Origin: Umbilicaria muhlenbergii
Taxonomy: Eukaryota; Ascomycota; Lecanoromycetes; Umbilicariales; Umbilicariaceae
NCBI GenBank assembly: GCA_000611775.1
Contig: KK106986.1
Location: forward strand, 62,001 to 126,000
DNA length: 64,000 nt
Direction of reading: 5' to 3'
Below the pieces are notes generated by a model that had not been told where the DNA came from, made no database searches, and worked only from the letters and a program-made list of their open reading frames with translations. A program made the translations under genes and the position numbers. This document shows positions 34,773 through 47,779 of the stretch, in pieces (the first letter of the stretch is position 1; every line of letters begins with the position of its first letter).

Positions 34773-37700
34773 ATGGGTGTTGAGACCCGCAAGTTTCAAC
34801 TGCCGGTACCTACAGAATCATCAACTGTACAGACATCGGGAGACAGCGTGATTGGTACGGACCTCGCCACGGACGTCTCGCGGCGGACTGACCGCACCTC
34901 CTACTCGATACCAGAAGACGGCAGCCCGATTACGATTTCGACGAAGAAAAAGAAAGACCACAAGGAACGAGGAAATACGCTTAGCAGGGCATCTCACCAA
35001 TCGCAGACGTCGCTGTTAATTGAGTACTTCGAGGGTGGGAAAGGGCCAAATCCACACTCCAGGCCGAGTGTGCGGGTCAAGGTCACTCCATCCGCTGCGC
35101 GCAAGATCAAGGACACGAACGAGCATATACAGATCACAGAAGCTGGTGGGACTCGGAAGCCATCATACACCAGGCGAATCTCGTTGGGCCATCAAGCGCC
35201 AAGTGAGCATCAGCAACAGCAGATTGCCGAAGGTGCGGATGATAGAAGCATCAGTTCGTATACATCAGCCGCCGAAGAATCTAGCCTCGCGGGTCGACGC
35301 CCACCTGTAGAGATTGAAGTCCTGCACAAGGACCAAGGGAGTGATCTTTCAGGAGCAAGCGCTCCCCAGGACGAGAGATATATCCAGCAGACAACTTCTG
35401 ACATATCGTCTATGCCGCCGGACAGCATGCTCGAAGGACACACGGCAGATTTTACTCCCCATCGCAGAGGAAGTCGAGGCTCACACCGAGAAGTACTCGT
35501 TGCCGAGAATACACTGAAAACGCCACCGCGCCCAAAGGATCGAAGTGTCAGTCGGGAACGCATTACTCAAAAGGTTATGGAGAAGCTCGAAGGTAGACCC
35601 AGAGATGTCAGCGGCAAGAAACACAGGCATGGGAGCAAGACCCGAAGCCGCAGCGTGAGTGAAGAGCAGATTCTTGAGGGCGGGAAGCCGTCAAGGCGGA
35701 GATCAAGCAGGCATGGAGCGGAGGAGGAGCTTCCAAGTGGTGCCGAATCCAGTCTCCTTACAAATTCACAGCTGTCCCCCCAGCGGCAGTCGGGCGATCA
35801 GTACTCCTTCCGATCCGGCACATCGCAGTCTTCTCTGAACAATCCCAAGTTGTTACAGACCGTCGAAGACGCTATCCGACGCCTCATCTTACCGGAGCTC
35901 ACTGCGCTGAAGCACGAACAGAAATCGCAACAAAACCGTACGAATTTCGAGCGAGATAACAGAGGGTCGGTGGGTTCGGGTAGTACCAATTCCCGGGGGG
36001 AGGTCATCCGCCGTGTCTCCAAGCATGCGAGTGCCCCAGACGTCTCGGAAAAACCGAAGGTTGTATTGAATCAAGATGGGACCAACCCTGGCATCGTACT
36101 GTCTGGCGATTCGCTCAAGGGTAGAAAGGAGTACAGGCGCGACAAGGTTCTAGAATCCCCATCCGAGAGAAGCATAGATCCGGGAATGTCCGAAGAGACG
36201 GTCGTACGGGATGATGCAAAAGCATCCAGGAAACGAAGCAAGGACAGCCACCATGTACGAAATGCTGCCGCAGCCGGTGCTGTAGGTGGTGTCCTGACTG
36301 CTGCAGCGCTGAGAAACCATGACTCGCGGTCAGGTATAGACCCTCAGGAACGCCGGCGGAAGCGTAGCAGTAAAAGTCGAAGTCGGAGTGCTAGTCTTGC
36401 TGCCGAGAGTACTGAAGAGATCTTTCAGAGGCATGATGTGCCCCCAATGCCGATGCTTAGCGACATAAACGAGTCGGAATTGACCCGAGATTCAATCTTG
36501 TCGGAGCGCACAGAGAACCAGTCATCACCCTCCTTGGAGCGTCGCAGGACTGAAATCCGCCAGGTTTCCAGAGGTTCACCTCGAGAAGTTCTTTCGCCAA
36601 TCACCAGGACGCCGACAAGGACTCCTGTAGCATTGCCAAGAGGGATTGGAACACATCATAGTAACCATTCGCGTGGTGATCTGAGCGTGCACAGCACACA
36701 TAGTGACAGGAGCATCCGTGACGAAGAACACCACACCAAATCTGCCGACGTCGGTCTCTCTGGAACAGCCGCTGGTGCTGGTGTGCTTGCTGCCAGCCAT
36801 CTGCTCAATCGGGACGGTCATTATGATGACCACACCTTCAGTCACCGCGCGCAGAACCGTGGCTTGAGCCCTATTCAGAGCGTCGCCAGCTATGACGAAG
36901 ACGGCGGCCAACAAGACAACCGACATTCTCTCCATCATGGCCCCAGCTCCGCCTCCATTTCCTCACTTGGGCAGGAGCGTCGTAAGGGCGCTGCTGTCTC
37001 AATCAATTCTTTGTCATCAGCTGCAAGTACCGATCTCGCTCGTTCCAGAAGACCACAGGGCGTAAATATGGAGGGGGGTGAAGATTTCTTGAATCAGCAC
37101 GGGTTGGGAAACTACAAGTCTGCACAGGACGAGGGAGCTGCTATGGAAACTTGGTACAACGAGCAGCATGAACAAAACGACCGCTATCGGGATTCGTTCG
37201 CAGAGAGCAGCTCTAGAGATCCCACTGTCGATTATAAGCACATGACCAATTACACGGACGACAGCCTGGATGCACCAGATCTCGACAAGGTCACCGCCGC
37301 ACACCAGGTTCGTGGAATTGGCGCGAACCCAGAATATATACGTACGCCTTTGGCCGTTGAGTCTGCCGTCGCGTCATTGCATGACCCATCGGTCGTGGAT
37401 GTCTCCACACGGTCGGCCAGATCGAAGGGAGCGGCCAGGTCTTATTCGGATTCACTCAACGATCCTCATCAGGAGGTCAGCGAATACTCTGAAGTCTCCG
37501 AGCGGGGGCTTGGTATCAATGAGCACGGGAGGGATATGAAGCAGTATGATGGTGAAGGAGGTTACGAACCCGGCTTGGCGCGTAAGATCGAAAATAGAAT
37601 GGCGGCTTCTCCACGACAGAGCATAGCACACTCCATCGACGAACCCGAAGAGCCTGTGACCATGGGTACCAGTGGTTTGCCGCTAGCTGATGATCCGATG

Positions 37701-40220
37701 CCTGAAATCGGCCATGGACTCGACTCTGACGACTCCGATATCAACACCAATCCCTCCATCATCCAAGGACCTATTGGTGGACCTCCTCACAACAACCTTG
37801 ATCATTGGCCGTACAATCCAACGCCTCCAGAGTCCAAGGGCGATGTTCTGGGCCACTCAAAAACTAACAGTGCTCATGAAAGCCTCAAAGCCGCAGCAGC
37901 GGGTATGCTTAGTGCAGCCGCCCTCGCCGCAGGTCGAGATCGAGTCCATGAAGAAAAGGGATATGCCAAGGAACTGCCTCAGGATGGGTATGCACAGGGT
38001 GTGAATCACGACTTCGGACCAATTCGAGATTCCTACATGACCAATCAGACCATACCCACTCCTCCAATGGCCAAAGATGAGGGCTACATATCTGCTGCGA
38101 ATCCTCGCTCGCCGGTGGGCCATTCTCCAATCCCGAAAGCAGGTGGTCCTGGGCTGTTCGATGATGACAGCCTAGCTGGCGATGATCCATTCATGGATCA
38201 GAACCACGTACGGCACCTGAGTGGCTACTCACAAGGAATGGCTTCGCCGATGTACGATAGTGCTACTGGCAAGGGAATTGACAGGATACAGTCGAAGGAT
38301 ATCGTTGCCCTTATGGACCATGTGAGCCTTACTTGCTCTCCCTGTTTGTCTCGTTTTACTGACGGCTTCTAGCTCACCGTCCGGGATGCTTCACGAAATG
38401 CCCGAGATACTGAGATCTTGGTGACTTTGGTGCGGAGCGCCGCAGAGATGCGGAATTCTTTCGAGGACATGAAGAAGTTTATCGCCGAACAAGATGAGAT
38501 GTTGATTGATACCGGTAGCAAGCAGCATGATCGTACCGCCCAGAAGATTATTAATGGGCCGCGACCGCAACCCCTTGGCACTCCAAGAACTCCGCGTCAT
38601 CTTCCAATTGAGGAGGACATGGACGATATACCAACCAAAAGACGTAACGTATTTAAGCGCGCACTCAAAGGCCTCAGTATGCGGAGCTCGAACGATCTCG
38701 GGAAGATCGAAGAAATGCTTGTTCAGCTACTTGGGGAAGTGGAAGGCTTAAAGGCAGCACAGGAGGGCAGACCTAGTGCTGCAGGAGCTCGTCCAGATAG
38801 TCTGAACTCTTACGACAATCTGCGCACTCCGGCAAATGATGGCTATGAACCCGAGGGGCAAGCTGGGACGTCTTCGACACCTAACCAATCCGGCTACTTC
38901 TCGAATTCTTCATTACAGCAAGGTACTGGTCCACGAGGCTACGATGTTCGTCGAGGATCGCATAACCGTGTAAGCACAGTCCTTGAGGGTGATGAGGAGC
39001 TTGACGAACATGAACAAAACCTGCTCGACCATCAATTCGAGAATAACGAAAAGCTTCTTACGCCAACTCAAGAACTTCACACACCCACCCAGGAACTCCG
39101 ACGTGGAGGCTCTCCACCCTTGGACACTCCGCCACAAGTCCATGTCCCAACAGGCGCACAGAGTAGTGAACACACGCCGAAGAACGGCACCGACAAGAAT
39201 CGCAAGCACAAGTCCAGCAGCTCCTCCTTCTTCCCCAAAATCTCAAGGTGGTCCAAGACGACCGCATCCTCCGTCGGCGACAACTTCCGAAGCAACGGCC
39301 GCCGCGAGCGTCCCTCCTCCGAAGCATCCCGCTCCGGCTCTGACATCAACATCCACCCCACCGGCCCCTACTCCCTCCAAAGCAACGACCGCCTCCGCTC
39401 CAGCGACTCCTTCAGCCAAGAAAACCGCCCCCCCTCCCCCCTCGTCCCCTCCCACGTCTCCGAAGACCCCAAATACCAAGCCCACCGCAACTCGCTCAAC
39501 TTGCAACACCCGCAGCCGCGCCAGGGCCCCACCCACCGCTACCAATCCCACCTCGAGTCGCAAGCCCAGCACTTCGCCGGCAGCCCCATCTCGCCCTCGT
39601 CGGACCAATTCGGCTCCAACCCCACCCTCGCGCGCTTTGCCGCCTCGGGCCCGGCGCCGAATCGGTACAGTGGGCATCTGGCGGGGCATCTGAGCCCCAT
39701 CAGCGACACGCAGAGCGAGGCGAGCGCGGCGGATGAGAGAAGAAGTGCGGGCGGGACGGCGCCGCCGAGGCCGCCGAAGGTCCGGGATGATGGACCGCTG
39801 GTGCCGCAGCGACCGCCGAAGATCGAGACGGGGGAGAGGGCGCTGGGGTATGGGTCGCCGAGGCATGTGGAGAGGTTGGCGCCGGTGGCGGAGGGGGGTC
39901 GGTATAGTGACGGGTCGGGTGGTTATGAACAGGTGAGAATCCCGTTTTCGTCATCGTTCTAGACCGTACCGATCGTATGTACTTCACGAGCCAACTTTAC
40001 TGACTTGCACACTCCACAGGCGAACGGCTCGCCGCGCTCGTCGTCGGGTCAGCGTGGGGCTAAACTGGCGGGGCCGAGACCGATCGGGTCGAGCGGGAGC
40101 TGGAGTCCGGACAAGGGACAGGCGATGGCGGTGGGGGGGTTGAAGGCGGTGAAGAAACATCGGTTCCGGGGCAGTCCGAATTATTTGGAGGGGGATAGCG
40201 AGGAGGATGTTACCTTTTAG
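34773..40220 (+). CDS. 1769-residue disordered protein, function unknown
   Basis: Exons 34773-38321, 38373-39932 and 40020-40220 join in frame to 1769 residues. I recognise no enzyme domain. The protein is rich in Ser, Arg, Glu and Gly with long basic RRSSRH-type stretches and is predicted by eye to be mostly disordered. The N-terminal part (TSYSIPEDGSPITISTKKKK; SQTSLLIEYFEGGKGPNPHS) looks conserved, because it is less biased than the rest. Three Ala/Gly-rich hydrophobic segments occur at about residues 496-515, 662-685 and 1037-1055. A possible coiled coil (KIEEMLVQLLGEVEGLKAA) follows the first intron. The C-terminus is Pro-rich with PPRPPK and PQRPPK, possible SH3 ligands. It may be a scaffold of the hyphal cortex or septum, such as a leashin-like tether, but that is speculation. 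Confidence 0.85.
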
Positions 40221-43048
40221 ACGCGTGTGGGAGAGGCGGACGGTCGAGGGGTGAGGAGAGAGCGGGAGGGGCAAGAGGCGGGGGGAGTTGCGATGGAGGA
40301 CTCGGGGGGTGGGAGTCGCTACTAGCGCGGCCGCAGCAGCAGCAGGAGGAAGAGGAGGCGGAGGAGGAGGAGGTAATTTATTCGCCATGGCCGTGCCGAC
40401 TTCATCCCGCTAGCTGGATTAGCCCCGAAGCTCGAAGCGGGAGGCTGGGAGCTTTTGCGCTTTGAGGCGCCGCGACTGAGCAGGCTCGCACACAAGCAAG
40501 CAAGCAAGGAGGCGAAAGCGGCGTTTTTATTGTTTATTTTTTTTTTTTTTTTCGTAATTGTTTGCTTCGGGGGCCGTTTATCGCTATAGATGATTTTAAA
40601 AGCACATGCGTACCTCCGTTTTCCACGCGGCCGATCTGGGAGTGAAGAGTGAAGAGTGAAGTTGCCTGTCAACGTGTACTGGTTTCGTCGTCTGAGAACA
40701 GTAAGGTAGATCACGGCGCGTGGCTTGAGTGAAATCGTGGCGGGGTGGGAGACCGTAGCAGAGGAGAGGGCACGCAGGGGGGGTCAGTTTGCGTGGGGGA
40801 GGAAATAACCATCACCCTCTCTCTGTACTTGTGCTTTTGGACTTCCAAGCAACCCCACGAGCGAACGACCGATTGATCTAGGTAGTTGATCTGTTCGCCG
40901 TTGTGCAGAGCGGCATGGGCGCTGCGTCGTAGCTTTGAATCAGGCTCGGGATGGCAGACGGGGGGGTTGGGGACGCGATATGCTTGAGGAGGAGGAGGGG
41001 GGAGTAAGAGGAGGAGGAGGGAGAGCGAGGGGTGCCCGCTGGGGGTTGGGTGCGGTTGCGGGCGTGGAGGCTTATAGATAGGGGGAGGGGGGGTAGGTGG
41101 AGAGGTGGGGGTTGCTGGTCGGTTGGTGTGGGTGTGGGGGGAGATATGGGGGGAGAGANNNNNNNNNNNNNNNNNNNNNNNNNNNNNNNNNNNNNNNNAG
41201 GAGAGGGCGAGGAAGAGAGGGAGATGGAGAGGCCAGGGTGTGTTTGGCGGGGAGGGTGATGCAGGATGAGGCGACTTCGGATGCGATGGGCCGGGGTGGT
41301 GGACTGGCGGGGAAGTTGATGGAGGCGCTGGAGAGGGCTTTTGCTTGATTGTTCGATGCAGAGGGTTTGGCGAACGGGTTACGAATCGACATGTACATTA
41401 CAGCATTCTTTACGGAGGTAGAGGAAGTAGATGTTGGACTATGAGGATGGAGATGGATTGGATGGCATACGACACTTGCGATGTTAGCATCGCCTGCAGC
41501 CCTGCTTTCAGGAGAAAAGGAAGTGGATCTCGGAATATTGAACGCATTGGATGCGTGTGCAACAGAAGAAGTGGGCAAGCATCTTACTCTAAGGCGACAT
41601 CTCCTTATTCTCCATTAGTCTGACGAGCCTCAATAAGCTCCTTCAGCCTTGCCATAGTATGGCTCGTTCAGCAAGGATAGCCTTTGCAGCCTCAAATGAT
41701 TGTCCTTCAACGTTGATGGTGAGTGGCAATACGCCTCGTAATCGCTAAAGGCGTGTTCTAGAATAATACCATAGACTATAGCCGTCCCGTTCCATTCGAT
41801 GACGGCGAGAGTGCGGCACGGATGCTGCATCTCGTACCTGCATTTACCTCGCCGTGGCTTTGGCCAATTACTGAAGACGTCAGTTTGTCGCCCGCCCTCA
41901 GACGTCTTAGGGAATTATTCCGCGGGGGCTACGATGGTTATTCTAGGTCATGTGGATGATGGGTAAACTACGGATGGGGATTACACGATTGCGAGGCTAT
42001 CTCTTTGCGCCCAGCCCGTGGAGCAGCAGAAGGGAAATGTAGGCATGCTTTGAATTGCACCATCACTTGCGTGACTTGGCCACCGAAGGCTTGAATAGCA
42101 CATTACGAAGCACGTAGCGGCATCTCACTCATGGAGGGCATCATGCTGAAGAGATGCAAACGTCTGCGGTGTCAGCTCCGGGGGGCTGTGCTCGACGTCG
42201 TTCGTGTTCGGAGCGTGCGCGATGAGACAGGAGGAGTCAGGCGAGGCGGCGAAAGCGCTGAAGCTGTCAGACGGCCGTACGATGGGGATGATGCTTATTA
42301 TTAGTTGACAGCGTTATGATTGGGTCGAAGCCTCTCACTTCACGCCGATCATGTCGATGCTGTTTGGCAGCCCTCCAGAAAGAAGCAGCACTAGAATTGC
42401 CATCATTCATCATTCGTTCAACTGCCCTCGCTGACGTACTCGACCCTCTTTGGTGCTTGGGCAGGCCACGCGTCCATTGGATTCGGACAACGCCAGTCTT
42501 GGCGCCAAGCCCGGCCGTGCCTGGCTCTCGCTCTCTCGTTCGGCGTCAGGGGCCCCGTTCGGCATTCCACGGCGCCTCACCCTCCTCCACGTAATATCAC
42601 AACATCAATCCTCACCCTCACCCTCACCCTCACCCTCACCTTCACCTCCAACGCCTTCACCAAGTCACCCTCTTCTCATCATTCGTGTCGCCGGTTCCAG
42701 TCTCCCGCTGTAACCGTGCTTCCCTTGCAGTCGCTCGTTCGTCGATTACTGTCGCTCCAAGACCTCCCGGACTGGTTTCCCAGACCGCCACTCGCTTCGA
42801 ACCCTGTTTTCCCTTTAGTCGTCGCGGCGACCGCTGGCTTTCGCGTCACACCATCATCGATTTCATCCTCAATACCTCCGGATCATTTGGAACGGTTCAT
42901 TCTGGAAGAGTAGACACTGTGACATCCGAACCTGCCGGCAAACCTGGACGGCGTGCTCTTCCGGGCGAGTGCTTGCCAAGCCGGTACACTGGGGTAATCC
43001 GTCAAGCAGTCGCACACTGCTTCGGTCTCTTCACACGACATCCTCACC
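40221..43048. other. Low-complexity intergenic region with assembly gap
   Basis: About 2.8 kb. From 40221 to 41350 the plus strand is G-rich with GGA/GGC/GGT runs and a T run at 40538-40552. Forty Ns at 41159-41198 mark a gap of unknown true size. A minus-strand frame spans the gap (41578-41072) with Ser/Pro-rich content; because it crosses Ns it cannot be judged. A CCCTCA repeat lies at about 42611-42641 in the leader of the Flc-like gene. Confidence 0.5.
41159..41198. other. Assembly gap (40 N)
   Basis: Forty undetermined bases within GGGAGA-rich sequence on both sides; probably a collapsed or unsequenced simple repeat. Confidence 0.98.
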
Positions 43049-45492
43049 ATGCGTCGCTCGTGGTCCTCGACCGCGTTTCCTGTCATTCTCACCACCTTAC
43101 TCGCACTCTCCCCTTTGACGGCCGCGTTAAACTTAATCGAGTCGAAATCCCTCAATCCCTGCCAGGACAATTCCAGCTTCACAGCGACTCTGTTCAATGT
43201 CATCTTCACACCCGACAACAATACCCTATCGTTCGATGTTGTGGGCGTCTCGTCAATATCCGGCAATGTCACCGCCGAGATTGAGGTCATCGCCTACGGC
43301 TACACTGCGTTGAAGCAGAAACTGGACCCGTGTACGATGAATCTTCAAGGTTTATGTCCGATGAACACAGGCCAGATCAATATTCAATCGAACATTGACG
43401 TCCCTTCGGACGTCAAAAAGAGGATTCCCTCAATCGCATACGGTGTTCCAGATCTGGACGGCTTGGTCAGGATCTATATCAACAATACCGCGGGAGTAAG
43501 CGTTGCATGTGTCGAAGCCAAGTTATCAAATGGCAAGACGGTCGATCAAAAGGCTGTGGGCTGGACGACAGCGGTCATCGCGGGCCTGGCCTTACTGGCC
43601 TCTGCGGTTACATCAGGCTTGGGGCACTCGAACACCGCAGCTCATGTTGCGGCAAACTCTTTGTCTCTCTTCGGCTTCTTCCAGGCTCAGGCCATGATCG
43701 GTATGACGGCCGTTACGTTGCCGCCTATCGTCCAATCGTGGACCCAGAACTTCCAGTGGAGCATGGGCATCATTCGGATTGGATTTGTGCAAGATATCTG
43801 CACCTGGTATCAGAGGTCTACGGGCGGTACACCGTCAACCCTTCTATCCACGCTAGCCACGACATCCGTCGAAGTTGAGAAACGATCGTTGGACACAGTC
43901 CACCGACTGTTCATGCGGGCTTACAGTCAAATGACTAAAAGAAGCAATGGCAGCAGTACCGTGGCAGAGACAACGAAGTTGGTTATCATTCGCGGAATCC
44001 AAAGAGTCGGTTTCCGAGCTGGCATCGAGGTGACGAACATCTTTCTGACCGGCCTTATATTATTCATGGTCTTCCTCGTCGTTGTGGCCTTGGCAGTAGC
44101 CGCGTTCAAGGGTATCTGTGAGCTTCTCGTCAGAGCTGGGCGGCTAAAGGGAGATAAATTTCAAGACTTCAGAAACGGGTGGAGAATCGTTCTGAAGGGC
44201 ATTCTGTTCCGTATGGTAAGCAGCGGCTGTCCTGTCCAACCAATCGACAGTGCTAATCATGGCTCAGGTGTTAATCGGGTATCCGCAAATATGTGTACTT
44301 TCCTTCTGGGAGTTGACCCAGAGGGACTCGGCTGCTGAAGTTGTATTGGCACTCTTCTTCTTCATCTCGATGTCGATCTCATTGGCCTGGGCAGCGCTCA
44401 AGGTCATCCGGATCGCCAAGCGTTCAGTAAATATGCACAAAAATCCTGCTTATATCCTATACTCGGACCCATCGGCACTCAACAAGTGGGGTTTTCTCTA
44501 CGTACAATTTCGCGCAACTGCATACTACTTCATCCTCCCGGTATTGGCATACATAGTGGTCAAGTCGGCTTTCATTGGCTTCTCCCAGAGTTCCCAAGAT
44601 GTCCAGGCCGTTGCATTGGTTATTATCGAAGCCGTCTTCCTTATCGGCGTGAGCGTTCTACGCCCGTGGATGGACAAGAAGACCAACGCCTTCAACATCT
44701 CGATCGCCGCTATCAATTTCCTTAATGTCATTTTCCTCCTTGTCTTCACGGCAATCTTCAACCAACCGGTAAGTCTAGCTAGGACACAACAACAGGAGTT
44801 TACTTTTAACATTCATGCAGGATATTGTTACCGGAGTAATGGGGGTGGTCTTTTTCGTGTACAATGCTGCTTTCGCGCTTGTACTTCTACTCATGGTTCT
44901 CATCTCATCCATCTACGCCATTGCATCAAAGAACCCCGAAACGCGATACCAGCCAATGCGGGACGACCGTGGCTCATTCATCAAATCTCAATCCCAGTTG
45001 ACGACCGAGCTCGATGCGCTAGGCATAACAGCAAGAGGCGACGTCAAGACCCCATACAGGCGAGATCTCGACGACGACGACGCTTCCTTCTCATCCGGCT
45101 CTCTTTCAAAGCTACAGCAAGACGCCCATGGTCTTCCCATACCACCATCAACCGCAAATTCAGCCCGACCCCATTCCTACGGCAATCCGCCCCACTCGCC
45201 CGTCGATCCATCCATGCCACTCTTCCCCAGCGACGGCTCGCCTCGCTACGGCCAACCGGCCCGCTACGCCGACAACCCGCGGCCGATGTATTCAGGATAC
45301 AACGACAGCAGCCGACCGGGCAGCGATCTCCCACTCCTCAACGCCCGGTCCAACAATACTTCCCCGCAGCCGCGGATGAACAACCAGTACGAAGCGTATG
45401 GTAGGACGGGCTCCTCCAATTCCAACGTCGCTGGGTTCCGGCAGCAGAACAACGTCAGTCCTTGGCAGCGGGGCGCTGGCTACGATCATTAG
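43049..45492 (+). CDS. Flc/TRP-like membrane protein with ML-like domain
   Basis: Fungal flavin-carrier (Flc) family, related to TRP channels and linked to FAD uptake into the ER, calcium balance and cell wall integrity. Exons 43049-44215, 44268-44768 and 44821-45492 give 779 residues. A signal peptide (STAFPVILTTLLALSPLTAA) precedes a lumenal ML-like domain of about 140 residues with Cys at NPCQDNSS, DPCTMNLQGLC and SVACVEAK. Around nine or ten hydrophobic spans follow, with the family landmarks FQWSMGIIRIGFVQDICTWY, NRTRY-like FRATAYYFILPVL and VLRPWMDKKTNAFNI. The last 200 residues form a cytosolic Ser/Pro/Asn-rich tail. All introns are 52 nt. Ion or flavin specificity is not readable. Confidence 0.92.
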
Positions 45493-46189
45493 TCCCTGAG
45501 ATGTCTCACGACCTCGGCATGGGCGCGAGTGATGGGAGGTTGATTAATTTTTTCGTACATGTGGAAGAGTTTCCGCACCGGGAAGGCGTGTTGCATTTGA
45601 CGAAGCGGAAGCATTTTCGACTCGGACGTTCCGGTCGAGGTGGAGCATTGGAATTGCTTGAGTCGGGTTATATATACATATTCGTGCTTTTTGCGTCGGA
45701 GCAGGGCGTTTCCAGGTTCGAGACTCGTACTGTTTTTTTGGACCGATGGGGGTGATTGACGGATGCGAGCTGATGTCCGTCCAGGGTGAGGACAAGACAG
45801 CATTGGAAGGGAGTAAGCTTCTTTGTGTGTCTGTAATCGTAGATAGTCCGAATAAGCTGGAGCTCTTGACGAGCCGGGGCTTTGATTGTATCAGAGTCCC
45901 ATACCAGCACGCGTGTTTTTTATCGGAGAGCCTTGCTACTGCACCGCATTTAGTCGTGATTGTCCAATCCCTCTACTCTGGCTCCTCTCCGCTTCGGGAA
46001 TTTCTGACCCTGGCGAATTCTCCGCTCTCCCGCCTCGTCTGTCTGTTCCTTTAGGGGTAGAGAAGGAAAACCCATTTCGTTCCTCCTGGAGCGAGCGCCA
46101 AGTCTGCACCTGGTCACTCGGTCTATCGAAGTGGATTACAACCTGTGGTATAACCCCTTTGGCGAATTGGAAAGAGTGATTTCATCTTT
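45493..46189. other. Intergenic, left edge of accessory island
   Basis: About 700 bases with short overlapping frames only. No supported gene. Confidence 0.5.
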
Positions 46190-47350
46190 CGGTAAATGCC
46201 TGAAACACCGCCCCCCCCCGACTTTGAAAATTCCCAGAATCCCCCTCCCCCCAAGACTCCAGAATCCCTCGTTCGTTTGAACCCCCAGTCTCCTATAGCG
46301 GTGCTTCCAGACCGAAATCCACGCATAGATTTCCATGACAATAGATATGCAAAGAAAAAGGTATCTAAACAAACTCTGATCTACCATTTTACTCCTTTTG
46401 CGTTGACTTCTTCCTTTTCGTTCTGCGGCTCTTTCTGGGGTTATTGAACCTGTTACTTGCCGTGTGGTTAAAACTCAGCATTATCGGTTGCTTCGGTTAC
46501 CATAACATAGCCTTAACTGAACCCGAGTCAGCGCCTCACAGCCAAGTATGCGACAACTTGATTGTTCGCTACACCCGGTTTTGAGTCGGACTACTATGAC
46601 TTGAGAGAGAGAGAGACTGAACCACTGTTATGGATCTGTTATTTAAGGTAGTTGAGAGGAATATGTGTGAATGTGATCATTGTTGATGGTTTCATCGGTA
46701 AATGTCTAAAATGAACCACCCCAACTTCAGAAAAACCCTCATAACTTCATAATTCCTCGGTCGACCCCCTAGAAGTATTTGAAGTATAGAAATGTATGGA
46801 CTGTTCTTTCCTCATAAGTTAATCTCAGGTGATAAATTGATGATAGTGATTTATTCTCTCAAGCCGTGTTCCTCAGGGACTGAGTTCAAAGGTGGGTGTA
46901 GAAATCACTTAAGTTATATCACACTTACAACATAATTAAGATCGTGGTTATAGACTCAACTAATTTGAGTAAGAGTGTTGTGCTTTTTAAACTAATGTTC
47001 TTCACCTATTACAAAGAACGTTAATTGAAGAGGTGCGCATGAACCTGTTGACAGCTTCACAAAGATAAGAGCCAAGTCAGTGATTTAAGTAGCCTATAGA
47101 TCAGAATGATTTCAGACATCATCTAATTGACTGGAGTCATACAAATAAATGCATCAAATTGAGCATGAAAGCACCTCTATAAACACAGGGGGTCAAACGA
47201 GGAATTATGGAGCTTTGAGGGTTATTCTGAAGCTGTGGGGGGGGGCGGGGGGAGAAATTGAGACATCTACCGATTTTCTATACTTCAATGTTTGTGGGAG
47301 GTTAGACGTCGAATTCTGAAGTTGAGGAGGTTCATTTCAGGCATTTACCG
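46190..47350. mobile_element. Older inverted-repeat element, interrupted
   Basis: The left end at 46190 reads CGGTAAATGCCTGAAA and the right end at 47350 is its inverse (TTTCAGGCATTTACCG). Both arms match, with decay, the terminal repeats of the intact copy at 48467-49093. Between them sits a second complete pair of ends (46696-47272), so this looks like an older copy into which a related copy has inserted. There is no transposase frame, so it is a non-autonomous (MITE-like) element. Confidence 0.65.
46696..47272. mobile_element. Nested MITE-like copy, 577 bp
   Basis: Begins CGGTAAATGTCTAAAATG and ends with a diverged inverse (CAATTTGAGACATCTACCG region at its right end). The interior aligns by eye with the copy at 48467-49093: shared words include GAAGTATAGAAATGT, GGTGGGTGTAGAAA and GAAAGCACCTCTATA. 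AT-rich, with no coding frame. Confidence 0.75.
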
Positions 47351-47779
47351 GTTTTATCTTTTGTAGCAGAGTTTCTCCCGTCTGCCTACTGGCGACTCTC
47401 GAGAAGTATCGACGAGCTGATTCAATTCACCCCGTCCACCCCCTCCCCAAGCCTCGATCCTTCCAGCCCTCAGACCTATGTCTCCTCCACTATTTAGCTG
47501 GCCCGTAGGTCTCCTAACGGGTCGGGAAATAGAATGGTATTGCAAGCGCTGCTCTGAGGCGCTGCCACTCTTCAGAAGGATGTCATCGATAATAAGAAAC
47601 CATCGAGAATGTGACCATATGATGATAATGTGCTAGAATGTCCATCTATGACCAATGATCTCCTGAGGCTTTGAAACCTTGTCCTTTTTCACCAGGTTGA
47701 TGGCTGCGTCCCTTCTTCATCTCTTCATGGTCCAACAAGCTCAACAGAGTCGCTGTGAGGTTAATAAAGTAGATATTAT
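47351..47779. other. Spacer between element and split gene
   Basis: About 430 bases, no supported gene; 3' flank of the split secreted-protein gene. Confidence 0.5.

Noticed and set aside
41072-41578. Minus-strand frame over the N gap as a gene
   Set aside because: The frame is kept open by Ns and by low-complexity codons; it cannot be judged until the gap is closed.
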